Shown here: positions 18,208-27,456 of the stretch, in pieces | Layout: each line of letters starts with the position of its first letter | How positions within the stretch are numbered: the first letter of the stretch is position 1 | Origin: Dallia pectoralis | Lineage: Eukaryota > Chordata > Actinopteri > Esociformes > Umbridae | Direction: 5' to 3' | Assembly (NCBI GenBank): GCA_029465975.1 | Contig: CM055737.1 | Location: forward strand, 17,922,048-17,986,047 | Length of the DNA stretch: 64,000 bases | Notes under the pieces: generated by a model | The model's database searches: none | Told to the model about the DNA's origin: nothing | Seen by the model: only the letters and a program-made list of their open reading frames with translations | Translations under genes and position numbers: made by a program

Positions 18208-18325
18208 GCTTACGGCCACACCACCCTGAAAACGCCCGATCTCGTCTGATCTCGGAAGCCAAGCAGGGTCGGGCTTGGTTAGTACTTGGATAGGCGACCG
18301 CCTAGGAATATCTAGTGTTGTAAGC
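18208..18325 (+). rRNA. 5S rRNA copy, class C
   Basis: GGATAGGCGACC; consensus elsewhere. Confidence 0.77.
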
Positions 18326-18421
18326 ATTTTGTTATTTTCTTGGCGGGAAGAAACAATCTATCAAAAAGTGAATTATGCAGTGAAGAAATCAATAACAGCT
18401 GTAATTTCAACTCTTCTAATA

Positions 18422-18539
18422 GCTTACGGCCACACCACCCTGAAAACGCCCGATCTCGTCTGATCTCGGAAGCCAAGCAGGGTTTGGCTTGGTTAGTACT
18501 TGGATGGGAGACCGCCTGGGAATATCTAGTGTTGTAAGC
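18422..18539 (+). rRNA. 5S rRNA copy, class G
   Basis: GGGTTTGGC, one base beyond the usual class G change. Confidence 0.8.
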
Positions 18540-18635
18540 ATTTTGTTATTTTCATGGCGGGAAGAAACAATCAATCAAAAAGTGAATTATGCAGTGAAGA
18601 AATCAATAAGAGCTGTAATTTCAACTTGTCTAATA

Positions 18636-18753
18636 GCTTACGGCCACACCACCCTGAAAACGCCCGATCTCGTCTGATCTCGGAAGCCAAGCAGGGTCGG
18701 GCTTGGTTAGTACTTGGATGGGAGACCGCCTAGGAATATCTAGTGTTGTAAGC
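18636..18753 (+). rRNA. 5S rRNA copy, class A
   Basis: Full length, array consensus. Confidence 0.88.
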
Positions 18754-18849
18754 ATTTTGTTATTTTCTTGGCGGGAAGAAACAATCAATCAAAAAGTTAA
18801 TTATGCAGTGAAGAAATCAAAAACAGCTGTATTTTCAAATGTTCTAATA

Positions 18850-18957
18850 CCCTACGGCCACACCACCCTGAAAACGCCTGATCTCGGAAACCAAACAGGG
18901 TCGGGCTTGGTTAGTACTTGGATGGGAGACCGCCTAGGAATATCTAGTGTTGTAAGC
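18850..18957 (+). pseudogene. 5S rRNA copy, class D
   Basis: CCCTACGG 5' end, with CCTAGG. Confidence 0.82.
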
Positions 18958-19052
18958 ATTTTGTTATTTTCATGGCGGGAAGAAACAATCAATCAAAAGT
19001 TAATTATGCAGTGAAGAAATCAATAAGAGCTGTAATTTCAACTTGTCTTATC

Positions 19053-19169
19053 GCTACGGCCACACCACCCTGAAAACGCCCGATCTCGTCTGATCTCGGA
19101 AGCCAAGCAGGGTCGGGCTTGGTTAGTACTTGGATAGGCGACCGCCTAGGAATATCTAGTGTTGTAAGC
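19053..19169 (+). rRNA. 5S rRNA copy, class C, 117 nt
   Basis: GGATAGGCGACC; one T missing in GCTACGG. Confidence 0.75.
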
Positions 19170-19265
19170 ATTTTGTTATTTTCTTGGCGGGAAGAAACAA
19201 TCTATCAAAAAGTTAATTACGCAGTGAAGAAATCAATAACAGCTGTAATTTCAACTCTTCTAATA

Positions 19266-19383
19266 GCTTACGGCCACACCACCCTGAAAACGCCCGATCT
19301 CGTCTGATCTCGGAAGCCAAGCAGGGTTGGGCATGGTTAGTACTTGGATGGGAGACCGCCTGGGAATATCTAGTGTTATAAGC
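19266..19383 (+). rRNA. 5S rRNA copy, class G
   Basis: GGGCATGG and GTTATAAGC as at 12024. Confidence 0.78.
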
Positions 19384-19479
19384 ATTTTGTTATTTTCATG
19401 GCGGGAAGAAACAATCAATGAAAAAGTGAATTATGCAGTGAAGAAATCAATAAGAGCTGTAATTTCAACTTGTCTAATA

Positions 19480-19597
19480 GCTTACGGGCACACCTCCCTG
19501 AAAACGCCCGATCTCGTCTGATCTCGGAAGCCAAGCAGGGTAGGGCTTGGTTAGTACTTGGATGGGAGACCGCCTAGGAATATCTAGTGTTGTAAGC
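19480..19597 (+). rRNA. 5S rRNA copy, class A
   Basis: ACGGGCACACCTCCC and GGGTAGGGC. Confidence 0.8.
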
Positions 19598-19693
19598 ATT
19601 TTGTTATTTTCTTGGCGGGAAGAAACAATCAATCAAAAAGTTAATTATGCAGTGAAGAAATCAATAACAGCTGTAATTTCAAATCTTCTAATA

Positions 19694-19811
19694 GCTTACG
19701 GCCACACCACCCTGAAAACGCCCGATCTCGTCTGATCTCGGAAGCCAAGCAGGGTTGGGCTTGGTTAGTACTTGGATGGGAGACCGCCTGGGAATATCTA
19801 GTGTTGTAAGC
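19694..19811 (+). rRNA. 5S rRNA copy, class G
   Basis: Standard class G; its spacer is one base short (CAAAATTGAATTA). Confidence 0.83.
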
Positions 19812-19906
19812 ATTTTGTTATTTTCAAGGCGGGAAGAAACAATCAATCAAAATTGAATTATGCAGTGAAGAAATCAAGAAGAGCTGTAATTTCAACTTGT
19901 CTAATA

Positions 19907-20024
19907 GCTTACGGCCACACCACCCTGAAAACGCCCGATCTCGTCTGATCTCGGAAGCCAAGCAGGGTCGGGCTTGGTTAGTACTTGGATGGGAGACCGC
20001 CTAGGAATATCTAGTGTTGTAAGC
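19907..20024 (+). rRNA. 5S rRNA copy, class A
   Basis: Consensus; first gene of the first 2517-bp duplication unit. Confidence 0.88.
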
Positions 20025-20120
20025 ATTTTGTTATTTTCTTGGCGGGAAGAAACAATCAATCAAAAAGTTAATTATGCAGTGAAGAAATCAATAACAGCTG
20101 TATTTTCAAATGTTCTAATA

Positions 20121-20228
20121 CCCTACGGCCACACCACCCTGAAAACGCCTGATCTCGGAAACCAAACAGGGTCGGGCTTGGTTAGTACTTGGATGGGAGA
20201 CCGCCTGGAAATATCTAGTGTTGTAAGC
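20121..20228 (+). pseudogene. 5S rRNA copy, class D
   Basis: CCCTACGG 5' end; counterpart at 22638. Confidence 0.82.
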
Positions 20229-20324
20229 ATTTTGTTATTTTCTTGGCAGGAAGAAACAAACAATCAAAAAGTTAATTATGCAGTGAAGAAATCAATAAGA
20301 GCTGTAATTTCAACTTGTCTTATC

Positions 20325-20442
20325 GCTTACGGCCACACCACCCTGAAAATGCCCGATCTCGTCTGAACTCGGAAGCCAAGCAGGGTCGGGCTTGGTTAGT
20401 ACTTGGATAGGCGACCGCCTAGGAATATCTAGTGTTGTAAGC
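20325..20442 (+). rRNA. 5S rRNA copy, class C
   Basis: GGATAGGCGACC, AAATGCCC, CTGAACTCGG; counterpart at 22842 has lost one T. Confidence 0.75.
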
Positions 20443-20538
20443 ATTTTGTTATTTTCTTGGCGGGAAGAAACAATCTATCAAAAAGTTAATTATGCAGTAA
20501 AGAAATCAATAACAGCTGTAATTTCAACTCTTCTAATA

Positions 20539-20656
20539 GCTTACGGCCACACCACCCTGAAAACGCCCGATCTCGTCTGATCTCGGAAGCCAAGCAGGGT
20601 TGGGCTTGGTTAGTACTTGGATGGGAGACCGCCTGGGAATATCTAGTGTTGTAAGC
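20539..20656 (+). rRNA. 5S rRNA copy, class G
   Basis: Standard class G; spacer has TTCAAGGCGGG; counterpart at 23055. Confidence 0.83.
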
Positions 20657-20752
20657 ATTTTGTTATTTTCAAGGCGGGAAGAAACAATCAATCAAAAAGT
20701 GAATTATGCAGTGAAGAAATCAATAAGAGCTGTAATTTCAACTTGTCTAATA

Positions 20753-20869
20753 GCTTACGGCCACACCACCCTGAAACGCCCGATCTCGTCTGATCTCGGA
20801 AGCCAAGCAGGGTCGGGCTTGGTTAGTACTTGGATGGGAGACCGCCTAGGAATATCTAGTGTTGTAAGC
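20753..20869 (+). rRNA. 5S rRNA copy, class A, 117 nt
   Basis: One A missing (CTGAAACGCC); counterpart at 23269 is full length. Confidence 0.82.
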
Positions 20870-20965
20870 ATTTTGTTATTTTCTTGGCGGGAAGAAACAA
20901 TCAATCAAAAAGTTAATTATGCAGTGAAGAAATCAATAACAGCTGTATTTTCAAATGTTCTAATA

Positions 20966-21073
20966 CCCTACGGCCACACCACCCTGAAAACGCCTGATCT
21001 CGGAAACCAAACAGGGTCGGGCTTGGTTAGTACTTGGATGGGAGACCGCCTGGAAATATCTAGTGTTGTAAGC
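20966..21073 (+). pseudogene. 5S rRNA copy, class D
   Basis: CCCTACGG 5' end; counterpart at 23483. Confidence 0.82.
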
Positions 21074-21169
21074 ATTTTGTTATTTTCTTGGCGGGAAGAA
21101 ACAAACAATCAAAAAGTTAATTATGCAGTGAAGAAATCAATAAGAGCTGTAATTTCAACTTTTCTAATA

Positions 21170-21277
21170 GCTTACGGCCACACCACCCTGAAAACGCCCG
21201 ATCTCGGAAACCAAACAGGGTCGGGCTTGGTTAGTACTTGGATGGGAGACCGCCTGGAAATATCTAGTGTTGTAAGC
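21170..21277 (+). pseudogene. 5S rRNA copy, class D
   Basis: Normal 5' end with the 10-nt deletion; spacer starts GCGTTTTG. Confidence 0.82.
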
Positions 21278-21373
21278 GTTTTGTTATTTTCTTGGCGGGA
21301 AGAAACAAACAATCAAAAAGTTAATTATGCAGTGAAGAAATCAATAAGAGCTGTAATTTCAACTTGTCTTATC

Positions 21374-21491
21374 GCTTACGGCCACACCACCCTGAAAACG
21401 CCCGATCTCGTCTGATCTTGGAAGCCAAACAGGGTCGGGCTTGGTTAGTACTTGGATGGGAGACCGCCTAGTAATATCTAGTGTTGTACGC
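21374..21491 (+). rRNA. 5S rRNA copy, class A, diverged
   Basis: GATCTTGG, CCAAACAGG, CCTAGTAAT and a TACGC 3' end; counterpart at 23891. Confidence 0.78.
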
Positions 21492-21587
21492 ATTTTGTTA
21501 TTTTCTTGGCGGGAAGAAACAAACAATCAAAAAGTTAATTATGCAGTGAAGAAATCAATAAGAGCTGTAATTTCAACTTTTCTAATA

Positions 21588-21695
21588 GCTTACGGCCACA
21601 CCACCCTGAAAACGCCCGATCTCGGAAGCCAAACATGGTCGGGCTTGGTTAGTACTTGGATGGGAGACCGCCTAGGAATATCTAGTGTTGTAAGC
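21588..21695 (+). pseudogene. 5S rRNA copy, class D
   Basis: 10-nt deletion with CAAACATGG; counterpart at 24105. Confidence 0.82.
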
Positions 21696-21791
21696 ATTTT
21701 GTTATTTTCTTGGCGGGAAGAAACAATCAATCAAAAAGTTAATTATGCAGTGAAGAAATCAATAACAGCTGTATTTTCTTATGTTCTAATA

Positions 21792-21899
21792 CCCTACGGC
21801 CACACCACCCTGAAAACGCCTGATCTCGGAAACCAAACAGGGTCGGGCTTGGTTAGTACTTGGATGGGAGACCGCCTGGAAATATCTAGTGTTGTAAGC
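21792..21899 (+). pseudogene. 5S rRNA copy, class D
   Basis: CCCTACGG 5' end; counterpart at 24309. Confidence 0.82.
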
Positions 21900-21995
21900 A
21901 TTTTGTTATTTTCTTGGCAGGAAGAAACAAACAATCAAAAAGTTAATTATGCAGTGAAGAAATCAATAAGAGCTGTAATTTCAACTTGTCTTATC

Positions 21996-22113
21996 GCTTA
22001 CGGCCACACCACCCTGAAAACGCCCGATCTCGTCTGATCTCGGAAGCCAAGCAGGGTCGGGCTTGGTTAGTACTTGGATAGGCGACCGCCTAGGAATATC
22101 TAGTGTTGTAAGC
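21996..22113 (+). rRNA. 5S rRNA copy, class C
   Basis: GGATAGGCGACC; counterpart at 24513. Confidence 0.77.
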
Positions 22114-22209
22114 ATTTTGTTATTTTCTTGGCGGGAAGAAACAATCTATCAAAAAGTTAATTATGCAGTGAAGAAATCAATAACAGCTGTAATTTCAACT
22201 CTTCTAATA

Positions 22210-22327
22210 GCTTACGGCCACACCACCCTGAAAACGCCCGATCTCGTCTGATCTCGGAAGCCAAGCAGGGTTGGGCTTGGTTAGTACTTGGATGGGAGAC
22301 CGCCTGGGAATATCTAGTGTTGTAAGC
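22210..22327 (+). rRNA. 5S rRNA copy, class G
   Basis: Standard class G; spacer has TTCATGGCGGG. Confidence 0.83.
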
Positions 22328-22423
22328 ATTTTGTTATTTTCATGGCGGGAAGAAACAATCAATCAAAAAGTGAATTATGCAGTGAAGAAATCAATAAGAG
22401 CTGTAATTTCAACTTGTCTAATA

Positions 22424-22541
22424 GCTTACGGCCACACCACCCTGAAAACGCCCGATCTCGTCTGATCTCGGAAGCCAAGCAGGGTCGGGCTTGGTTAGTA
22501 CTTGGATGGGAGACCGCCTAGGAATATCTAGTGTTGTAAGC
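22424..22541 (+). rRNA. 5S rRNA copy, class A
   Basis: Consensus; first gene of the second 2517-bp unit. Confidence 0.88.
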
Positions 22542-22637
22542 ATTTTGTTATTTTCTTGGCGGGAAGAAACAATCAATCAAAAAGTTAATTATGCAGTGAA
22601 GAAATCAATAACAGCTGTATTTTCAAATGTTCTAATA

Positions 22638-22745
22638 CCCTACGGCCACACCACCCTGAAAACGCCTGATCTCGGAAACCAAACAGGGTCGGGCTTGGTT
22701 AGTACTTGGATGGGAGACCGCCTGGAAATATCTAGTGTTGTAAGC
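22638..22745 (+). pseudogene. 5S rRNA copy, class D
   Basis: CCCTACGG 5' end; repeat of 20121. Confidence 0.82.
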
Positions 22746-22841
22746 ATTTTGTTATTTTCTTGGCAGGAAGAAACAAACAATCAAAAAGTTAATTATGCAG
22801 TGAAGAAATCAATAAGAGCTGTAATTTCAACTTGTCTTATC

Positions 22842-22958
22842 GCTACGGCCACACCACCCTGAAAATGCCCGATCTCGTCTGAACTCGGAAGCCAAGCAGG
22901 GTCGGGCTTGGTTAGTACTTGGATAGGCGACCGCCTAGGAATATCTAGTGTTGTAAGC
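22842..22958 (+). rRNA. 5S rRNA copy, class C, 117 nt
   Basis: GCTACGG (one T missing), GGATAGGCGACC. Confidence 0.75.
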
Positions 22959-23054
22959 ATTTTGTTATTTTCTTGGCGGGAAGAAACAATCTATCAAAAA
23001 GTTAATTATGCAGTAAAGAAATCAATAACAGCTGTAATTTCAACTCTTCTAATA

Positions 23055-23172
23055 GCTTACGGCCACACCACCCTGAAAACGCCCGATCTCGTCTGATCTC
23101 GGAAGCCAAGCAGGGTTGGGCTTGGTTAGTACTTGGATGGGAGACCGCCTGGGAATATCTAGTGTTGTAAGC
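23055..23172 (+). rRNA. 5S rRNA copy, class G
   Basis: Repeat of 20539. Confidence 0.83.
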
Positions 23173-23268
23173 ATTTTGTTATTTTCAAGGCGGGAAGAAA
23201 CAATCAATCAAAAAGTGAATTATGCAGTGAAGAAATCAATAAGAGCTGTAATTTCAACTTGTCTAATA

Positions 23269-23386
23269 GCTTACGGCCACACCACCCTGAAAACGCCCGA
23301 TCTCGTCTGATCTCGGAAGCCAAGCAGGGTCGGGCTTGGTTAGTACTTGGATGGGAGACCGCCTAGGAATATCTAGTGTTGTAAGC
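23269..23386 (+). rRNA. 5S rRNA copy, class A
   Basis: Consensus; retains the A lost at 20753. Confidence 0.88.
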
Positions 23387-23482
23387 ATTTTGTTATTTTC
23401 TTGGCGGGAAGAAACAATCAATCAAAAAGTTAATTATGCAGTGAAGAAATCAATAACAGCTGTATTTTCAAATGTTCTAATA

Positions 23483-23590
23483 CCCTACGGCCACACCACC
23501 CTGAAAACGCCTGATCTCGGAAACCAAACAGGGTCGGGCTTGGTTAGTACTTGGATGGGAGACCGCCTGGAAATATCTAGTGTTGTAAGC
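23483..23590 (+). pseudogene. 5S rRNA copy, class D
   Basis: CCCTACGG 5' end; repeat of 20966. Confidence 0.82.
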
Positions 23591-23686
23591 ATTTTGTTAT
23601 TTTCTTGGCGGGAAGAAACAAACAATCAAAAAGTTAATTATGCAGTGAAGAAATCAATAAGAGCTGTAATTTCAACTTTTCTAATA

Positions 23687-23794
23687 GCTTACGGCCACAC
23701 CACCCTGAAAACGCCCGATCTCGGAAACCAAACAGGGTCGGGCTTGGTTAGTACTTGGATGGGAGACCGCCTGGAAATATCTAGTGTTGTAAGC
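23687..23794 (+). pseudogene. 5S rRNA copy, class D
   Basis: Normal 5' end; repeat of 21170. Confidence 0.82.
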
Positions 23795-23890
23795 GTTTTG
23801 TTATTTTCTTGGCGGGAAGAAACAAACAATCAAAAAGTTAATTATGCAGTGAAGAAATCAATAAGAGCTGTAATTTCAACTTGTCTTATC

Positions 23891-24008
23891 GCTTACGGCC
23901 ACACCACCCTGAAAACGCCCGATCTCGTCTGATCTTGGAAGCCAAACAGGGTCGGGCTTGGTTAGTACTTGGATGGGAGACCGCCTAGTAATATCTAGTG
24001 TTGTACGC
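23891..24008 (+). rRNA. 5S rRNA copy, class A, diverged
   Basis: Repeat of 21374 (GATCTTGG, TACGC end). Confidence 0.78.
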
Positions 24009-24104
24009 ATTTTGTTATTTTCTTGGCGGGAAGAAACAAACAATCAAAAAGTTAATTATGCAGTGAAGAAATCAATAAGAGCTGTAATTTCAACTTTTCT
24101 AATA

Positions 24105-24212
24105 GCTTACGGCCACACCACCCTGAAAACGCCCGATCTCGGAAGCCAAACATGGTCGGGCTTGGTTAGTACTTGGATGGGAGACCGCCTAGGAATATCT
24201 AGTGTTGTAAGC
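24105..24212 (+). pseudogene. 5S rRNA copy, class D
   Basis: CAAACATGG; repeat of 21588. Confidence 0.82.
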
Positions 24213-24308
24213 ATTTTGTTATTTTCTTGGCGGGAAGAAACAATCAATCAAAAAGTTAATTATGCAGTGAAGAAATCAATAACAGCTGTATTTTCTTATG
24301 TTCTAATA

Positions 24309-24416
24309 CCCTACGGCCACACCACCCTGAAAACGCCTGATCTCGGAAACCAAACAGGGTCGGGCTTGGTTAGTACTTGGATGGGAGACCGCCTGGAAAT
24401 ATCTAGTGTTGTAAGC
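24309..24416 (+). pseudogene. 5S rRNA copy, class D
   Basis: CCCTACGG 5' end; repeat of 21792. Confidence 0.82.
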
Positions 24417-24512
24417 ATTTTGTTATTTTCTTGGCAGGAAGAAACAAACAATCAAAAAGTTAATTATGCAGTGAAGAAATCAATAAGAGCTGTAATTTCA
24501 ACTTGTCTTATC

Positions 24513-24630
24513 GCTTACGGCCACACCACCCTGAAAACGCCCGATCTCGTCTGATCTCGGAAGCCAAGCAGGGTCGGGCTTGGTTAGTACTTGGATAGGC
24601 GACCGCCTAGGAATATCTAGTGTTGTAAGC
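24513..24630 (+). rRNA. 5S rRNA copy, class C
   Basis: GGATAGGCGACC; repeat of 21996. Confidence 0.77.
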
Positions 24631-24726
24631 ATTTTGTTATTTTCTTGGCGGGAAGAAACAATCTATCAAAAAGTTAATTATGCAGTGAAGAAATCAATAA
24701 CAGCTGTAATTTCAACTCTTCTAATA

Positions 24727-24844
24727 GCTTACGGCCACACCACCCTGAAAACGCCCGATCTCGTCTGATCTCGGAAGCCAAGCAGGGTTGGGCTTGGTTA
24801 GTACTTGGATGGGAGACCGCCTGGGAATATCTAGTGTTGTAAGC
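24727..24844 (+). rRNA. 5S rRNA copy, class G
   Basis: Repeat of 22210. Confidence 0.83.
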
Positions 24845-24940
24845 ATTTTGTTATTTTCATGGCGGGAAGAAACAATCAATCAAAAAGTGAATTATGCAGT
24901 GAAGAAATCAATAAGAGCTGTAATTTCAACTTGTCTAATA

Positions 24941-25058
24941 GCTTACGGCCACACCACCCTGAAAACGCCCGATCTCGTCTGATCTCGGAAGCCAAGCAGG
25001 GTCGGGCTTGGTTAGTACTTGGATGGGAGACCGCCTAGGAATATCTAGTGTTGTAAGC
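24941..25058 (+). rRNA. 5S rRNA copy, class A
   Basis: Consensus; opens a third, incomplete copy of the 2517-bp unit. Confidence 0.88.
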
Positions 25059-25154
25059 ATTTTGTTATTTTCTTGGCGGGAAGAAACAATCAATCAAAAA
25101 GTTAATTATGCAGTGAAGAAATCAATAACAGCTGTATTTTCAAATGTTCTAATA

Positions 25155-25262
25155 CCCTACGGCCACACCACCCTGAAAACGCCTGATCTCGGAAACCAAA
25201 CAGGGTCGGGCTTGGTTAGTACTTGGATGGGAGACCGCCTAGGAATATCTAGTGTTGTAAGC
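25155..25262 (+). pseudogene. 5S rRNA copy, class D
   Basis: CCCTACGG 5' end but CCTAGG, like 18850. Confidence 0.82.
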
Positions 25263-25358
25263 ATTTTGTTATTTTCATGGCGGGAAGAAACAATCAATCA
25301 AAAAGTTAATTATGCAGTGAAGAAATCAATAAGAGCTGTAATTTCAACTTGTCTTATC

Positions 25359-25476
25359 GCTTACGGCCACACCACCCTGAAAACGCCCGATCTCGTCTGA
25401 TCTCGGAAGCCAAGCAGGGTCGGGCTTGGTTAGTACTTGGATAGGCGACCGCCTAGGAATATCTAGTGTTGTAAGC
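25359..25476 (+). rRNA. 5S rRNA copy, class C
   Basis: GGATAGGCGACC; last class C gene of the array. Confidence 0.77.
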
Positions 25477-25572
25477 ATTTTGTTATTTTCTTGGCGGGAA
25501 GAAACAATCTATCAAAAAGTTAATTACGCAGTGAAGAAATCAATAAGAGCTGTAATTTCAACTTTTCTAATA

Positions 25573-25690
25573 GCTTACGGCCACACCTCCCTGAAAACGC
25601 CCGATCTCGTCTGATCTCGGAAGCCAAGCAGGGTCGGGCTTGGTTAGTACTTGGATGGGAGACCGCCTGGGAATATCTAGTGTTGTACGC
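25573..25690 (+). rRNA. 5S rRNA copy, class A
   Basis: CACCTCCCTG, GCCTGGG and a TACGC 3' end. Confidence 0.8.
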
Positions 25691-25786
25691 ATTTTGTTAT
25701 TTTCTTGGCGGGAAGAAACAATCAATCAAAAAGTTAAATATGCAGTGAAGAAATCAATAAGAGCTGTAATTTCAACTTTTCTAATA

Positions 25787-25904
25787 GCTTACGGCCACAC
25801 CACCCTGAAAACGCCCGATCTCGTCTGATCTCGGAAGCCAAGCAGAGTTGGGCTTGGTTAGTACTTGGATGGGAGACCGCCTAGGAATATCTAGTGTTGT
25901 AAGC
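25787..25904 (+). rRNA. 5S rRNA copy, class G
   Basis: GCAGAGTTGGG; last complete 5S gene before the LINE. Confidence 0.83.
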
Positions 25905-26000
25905 ATTTTGTTATTTTCATGGCGGGAAGAAACAATCAATCAAAAAGTTAATTATGCAGTGAAGAAATCAATAAGAGCTGTAATTTCAACATTTCGAATA

Positions 26001-26030
26001 GCTTACGGCCACACCACCCTGAATACGCCC
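26001..26030 (+). pseudogene. 5S rRNA nt 1-30, cut by the LINE
   Basis: GCTTACGG to CGCCC (GAATACG variant), then CCTGTTGG of the LINE 5' end. Confidence 0.88.
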
Positions 26031-26249
26031 CCTGTTGGTTGGGAGTTTGTATGCAAACAGGAAGTGTTTTGGCTACAGTTGGGAGAGGAAGGCTCTCCCG
26101 AAATTTGTTTGTTTTTTCTTTGTAATTAGTTTAATTAGTTTGACTAACTTGTTCATTGTTAGTTTTTTTTTTTTTGTGTTTGTTTTAAACCACCCAACAC
26201 AGGCTTACAGCTGTCTGGAAGGTGGTTTTTTGTCTTTGTTTTTGTGAAA
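26031..26249 (+). promoter_or_regulatory. LINE 5' UTR, likely internal promoter region
   Basis: No open frame of its own. Contains two hairpins: GTTTG-TATG-CAAAC near 26045 and GGGAGAG-GAAGG-CTCTCCC near 26080-26100. LINE 5' UTRs usually hold the internal promoter; that role is inferred. Confidence 0.5.
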
Positions 26250-27456
26250 ATGGACGGATCTACTGTGGACGACTTGGAAATGGCTGGAGGGACACGCACT
26301 AATAATGACAATGGACCGGAAAATGGACAAAGAGATGGACATGGAAATGATGGTAATAAGAAAAACTATTTTGGGAAGAAGAAATATATGAAGGAAGCAA
26401 CAGTAATTGTAAATATGGACAGAGCGACTGGTGTAAAGGCAGAGGATATAATTAAGGCAGTAGCAGGGAAAGTTGGGGAAGGAAAACTTTTGGCGGTGAG
26501 ACCGAGACAGGGAGGGGAGTATGAGCTGACGGTGGAGAACGAGGAGCTGTGCGAAGTTTTATTAGAGGGCCTGGAAATAAATGGAGCTACATGTGAGGTC
26601 CGCCAGCTACAAAATCGTGACTATGTGGTTTCTTTTATGCATGTGCCGGCTTATCTGGAGGATGAAAGCATTTTAGGAAAATTGATAGGATGGGGAGTTC
26701 TCCCCATTTCTGATTTAAAAAGACGATTGTATCCGGGCACTAACATCGAAGACGGGACCAGGTTTTTAAAAGTAAGATTCCCTAAAGCGGTTTCTTCTCT
26801 GCCCTATAGCACAAAACTAGACACTGCAGACGGGCCACAGTATTTCCGGGTGATGCACAGTCACCAGGTGAAAACCTGTAGGCTGTGCATGAGCCCGGAG
26901 CATATTATGAAAGATTGCCCAACCTTTGTGCTACAAGTGCGGTGAGAGGGGACATTTTGCTAGGAACTGCAATCCAGTAAGATGCCCAGAGTGTAGGGAG
27001 ACATTGGATAAATGTGAGTGTTGGATGGAAGGGGAAGGTGAGAGGAGAGAAAATAAGGAGGATGAGCCGGAAAATGAGACACAGGAACAGAAGGATACAG
27101 AAGAGGGAGCTAACAACGGAGAGACGAGCGAAGACATTATTGAGAAGAAGAATGGTGAAGACGGAACCCAAGATGGAGGATTAGACGGGGCACAGATGGA
27201 CATATCTTCCACAGATAACATTTTTATTCCTGAGGTGGAAAGCGTCAAACGAAAGACGGAACACAATAAAGACACTGACAGTGAAGGAGAGGCACAGGAG
27301 GAGTTGGAGAAGGACAAAGTGGAGACAGGGTTAACACGAAGGCGATCTTTTAAGGTAAAACCCAATGTGAAAGCTACAAGGAAAAAAGCATTGAAAACTA
27401 GTTTAGGGAAAAGTTTCAATAGATATAAAGTGTTAGAGGATTTGGAGGATGAATGA
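26250..27456 (+). pseudogene. LINE ORF1, nucleic-acid-binding protein, one frameshift
   Basis: ATG at 26250 (KMDGST context) gives an acidic/Gly-Asn-rich N-terminus, then an RRM-like region (about residues 45-180; EATVIVNMD, FLKVRFP). A zinc knuckle CRLC-x4-H-x4-C follows. The frame shifts by one near 26925-26935. The second frame starts with CYKCGERGHFARNC, a CPEC...CEC cluster, a long Glu/Asp-rich tail and a basic end, stopping at 27454-27456. RRM plus CCHC knuckles is the usual ORF1 build of Tx1/L1-type elements, which coat their own RNA. Its end overlaps the ORF2 start by 8 nt. Confidence 0.8.

Larger units (their letters stand above)
1373..26030 (+). repeat. Tandem 5S rRNA gene array, ~214-bp unit
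   Basis: About 80 copies of a 118-nt 5S-like gene plus a ~96-bp spacer, all on the plus strand. The gene keeps the internal promoter: box A region AGCCAAGCAGGG (nt 51-62) and box C region GTTAGTACTTGGATGGGAG (nt 71-89). A TTTT terminator follows at +2 after the 3' end (GC-ATTTTG). The array runs from the left LINE's 3' junction to the right LINE's 5' junction and is interrupted by a solo LTR and a provirus. Short open frames of 62-271 codons starting at TTG inside each gene are by-products of the repeat. Confidence 0.93.

Noticed and set aside
13358..25828. Many 62-271-codon open frames of the VSTWMGDRL type
   Set aside because: They begin at TTG inside 5S genes and read through 5S and spacer; the longer ones exist only where the 10-nt deletion shifts frame past the usual stop.
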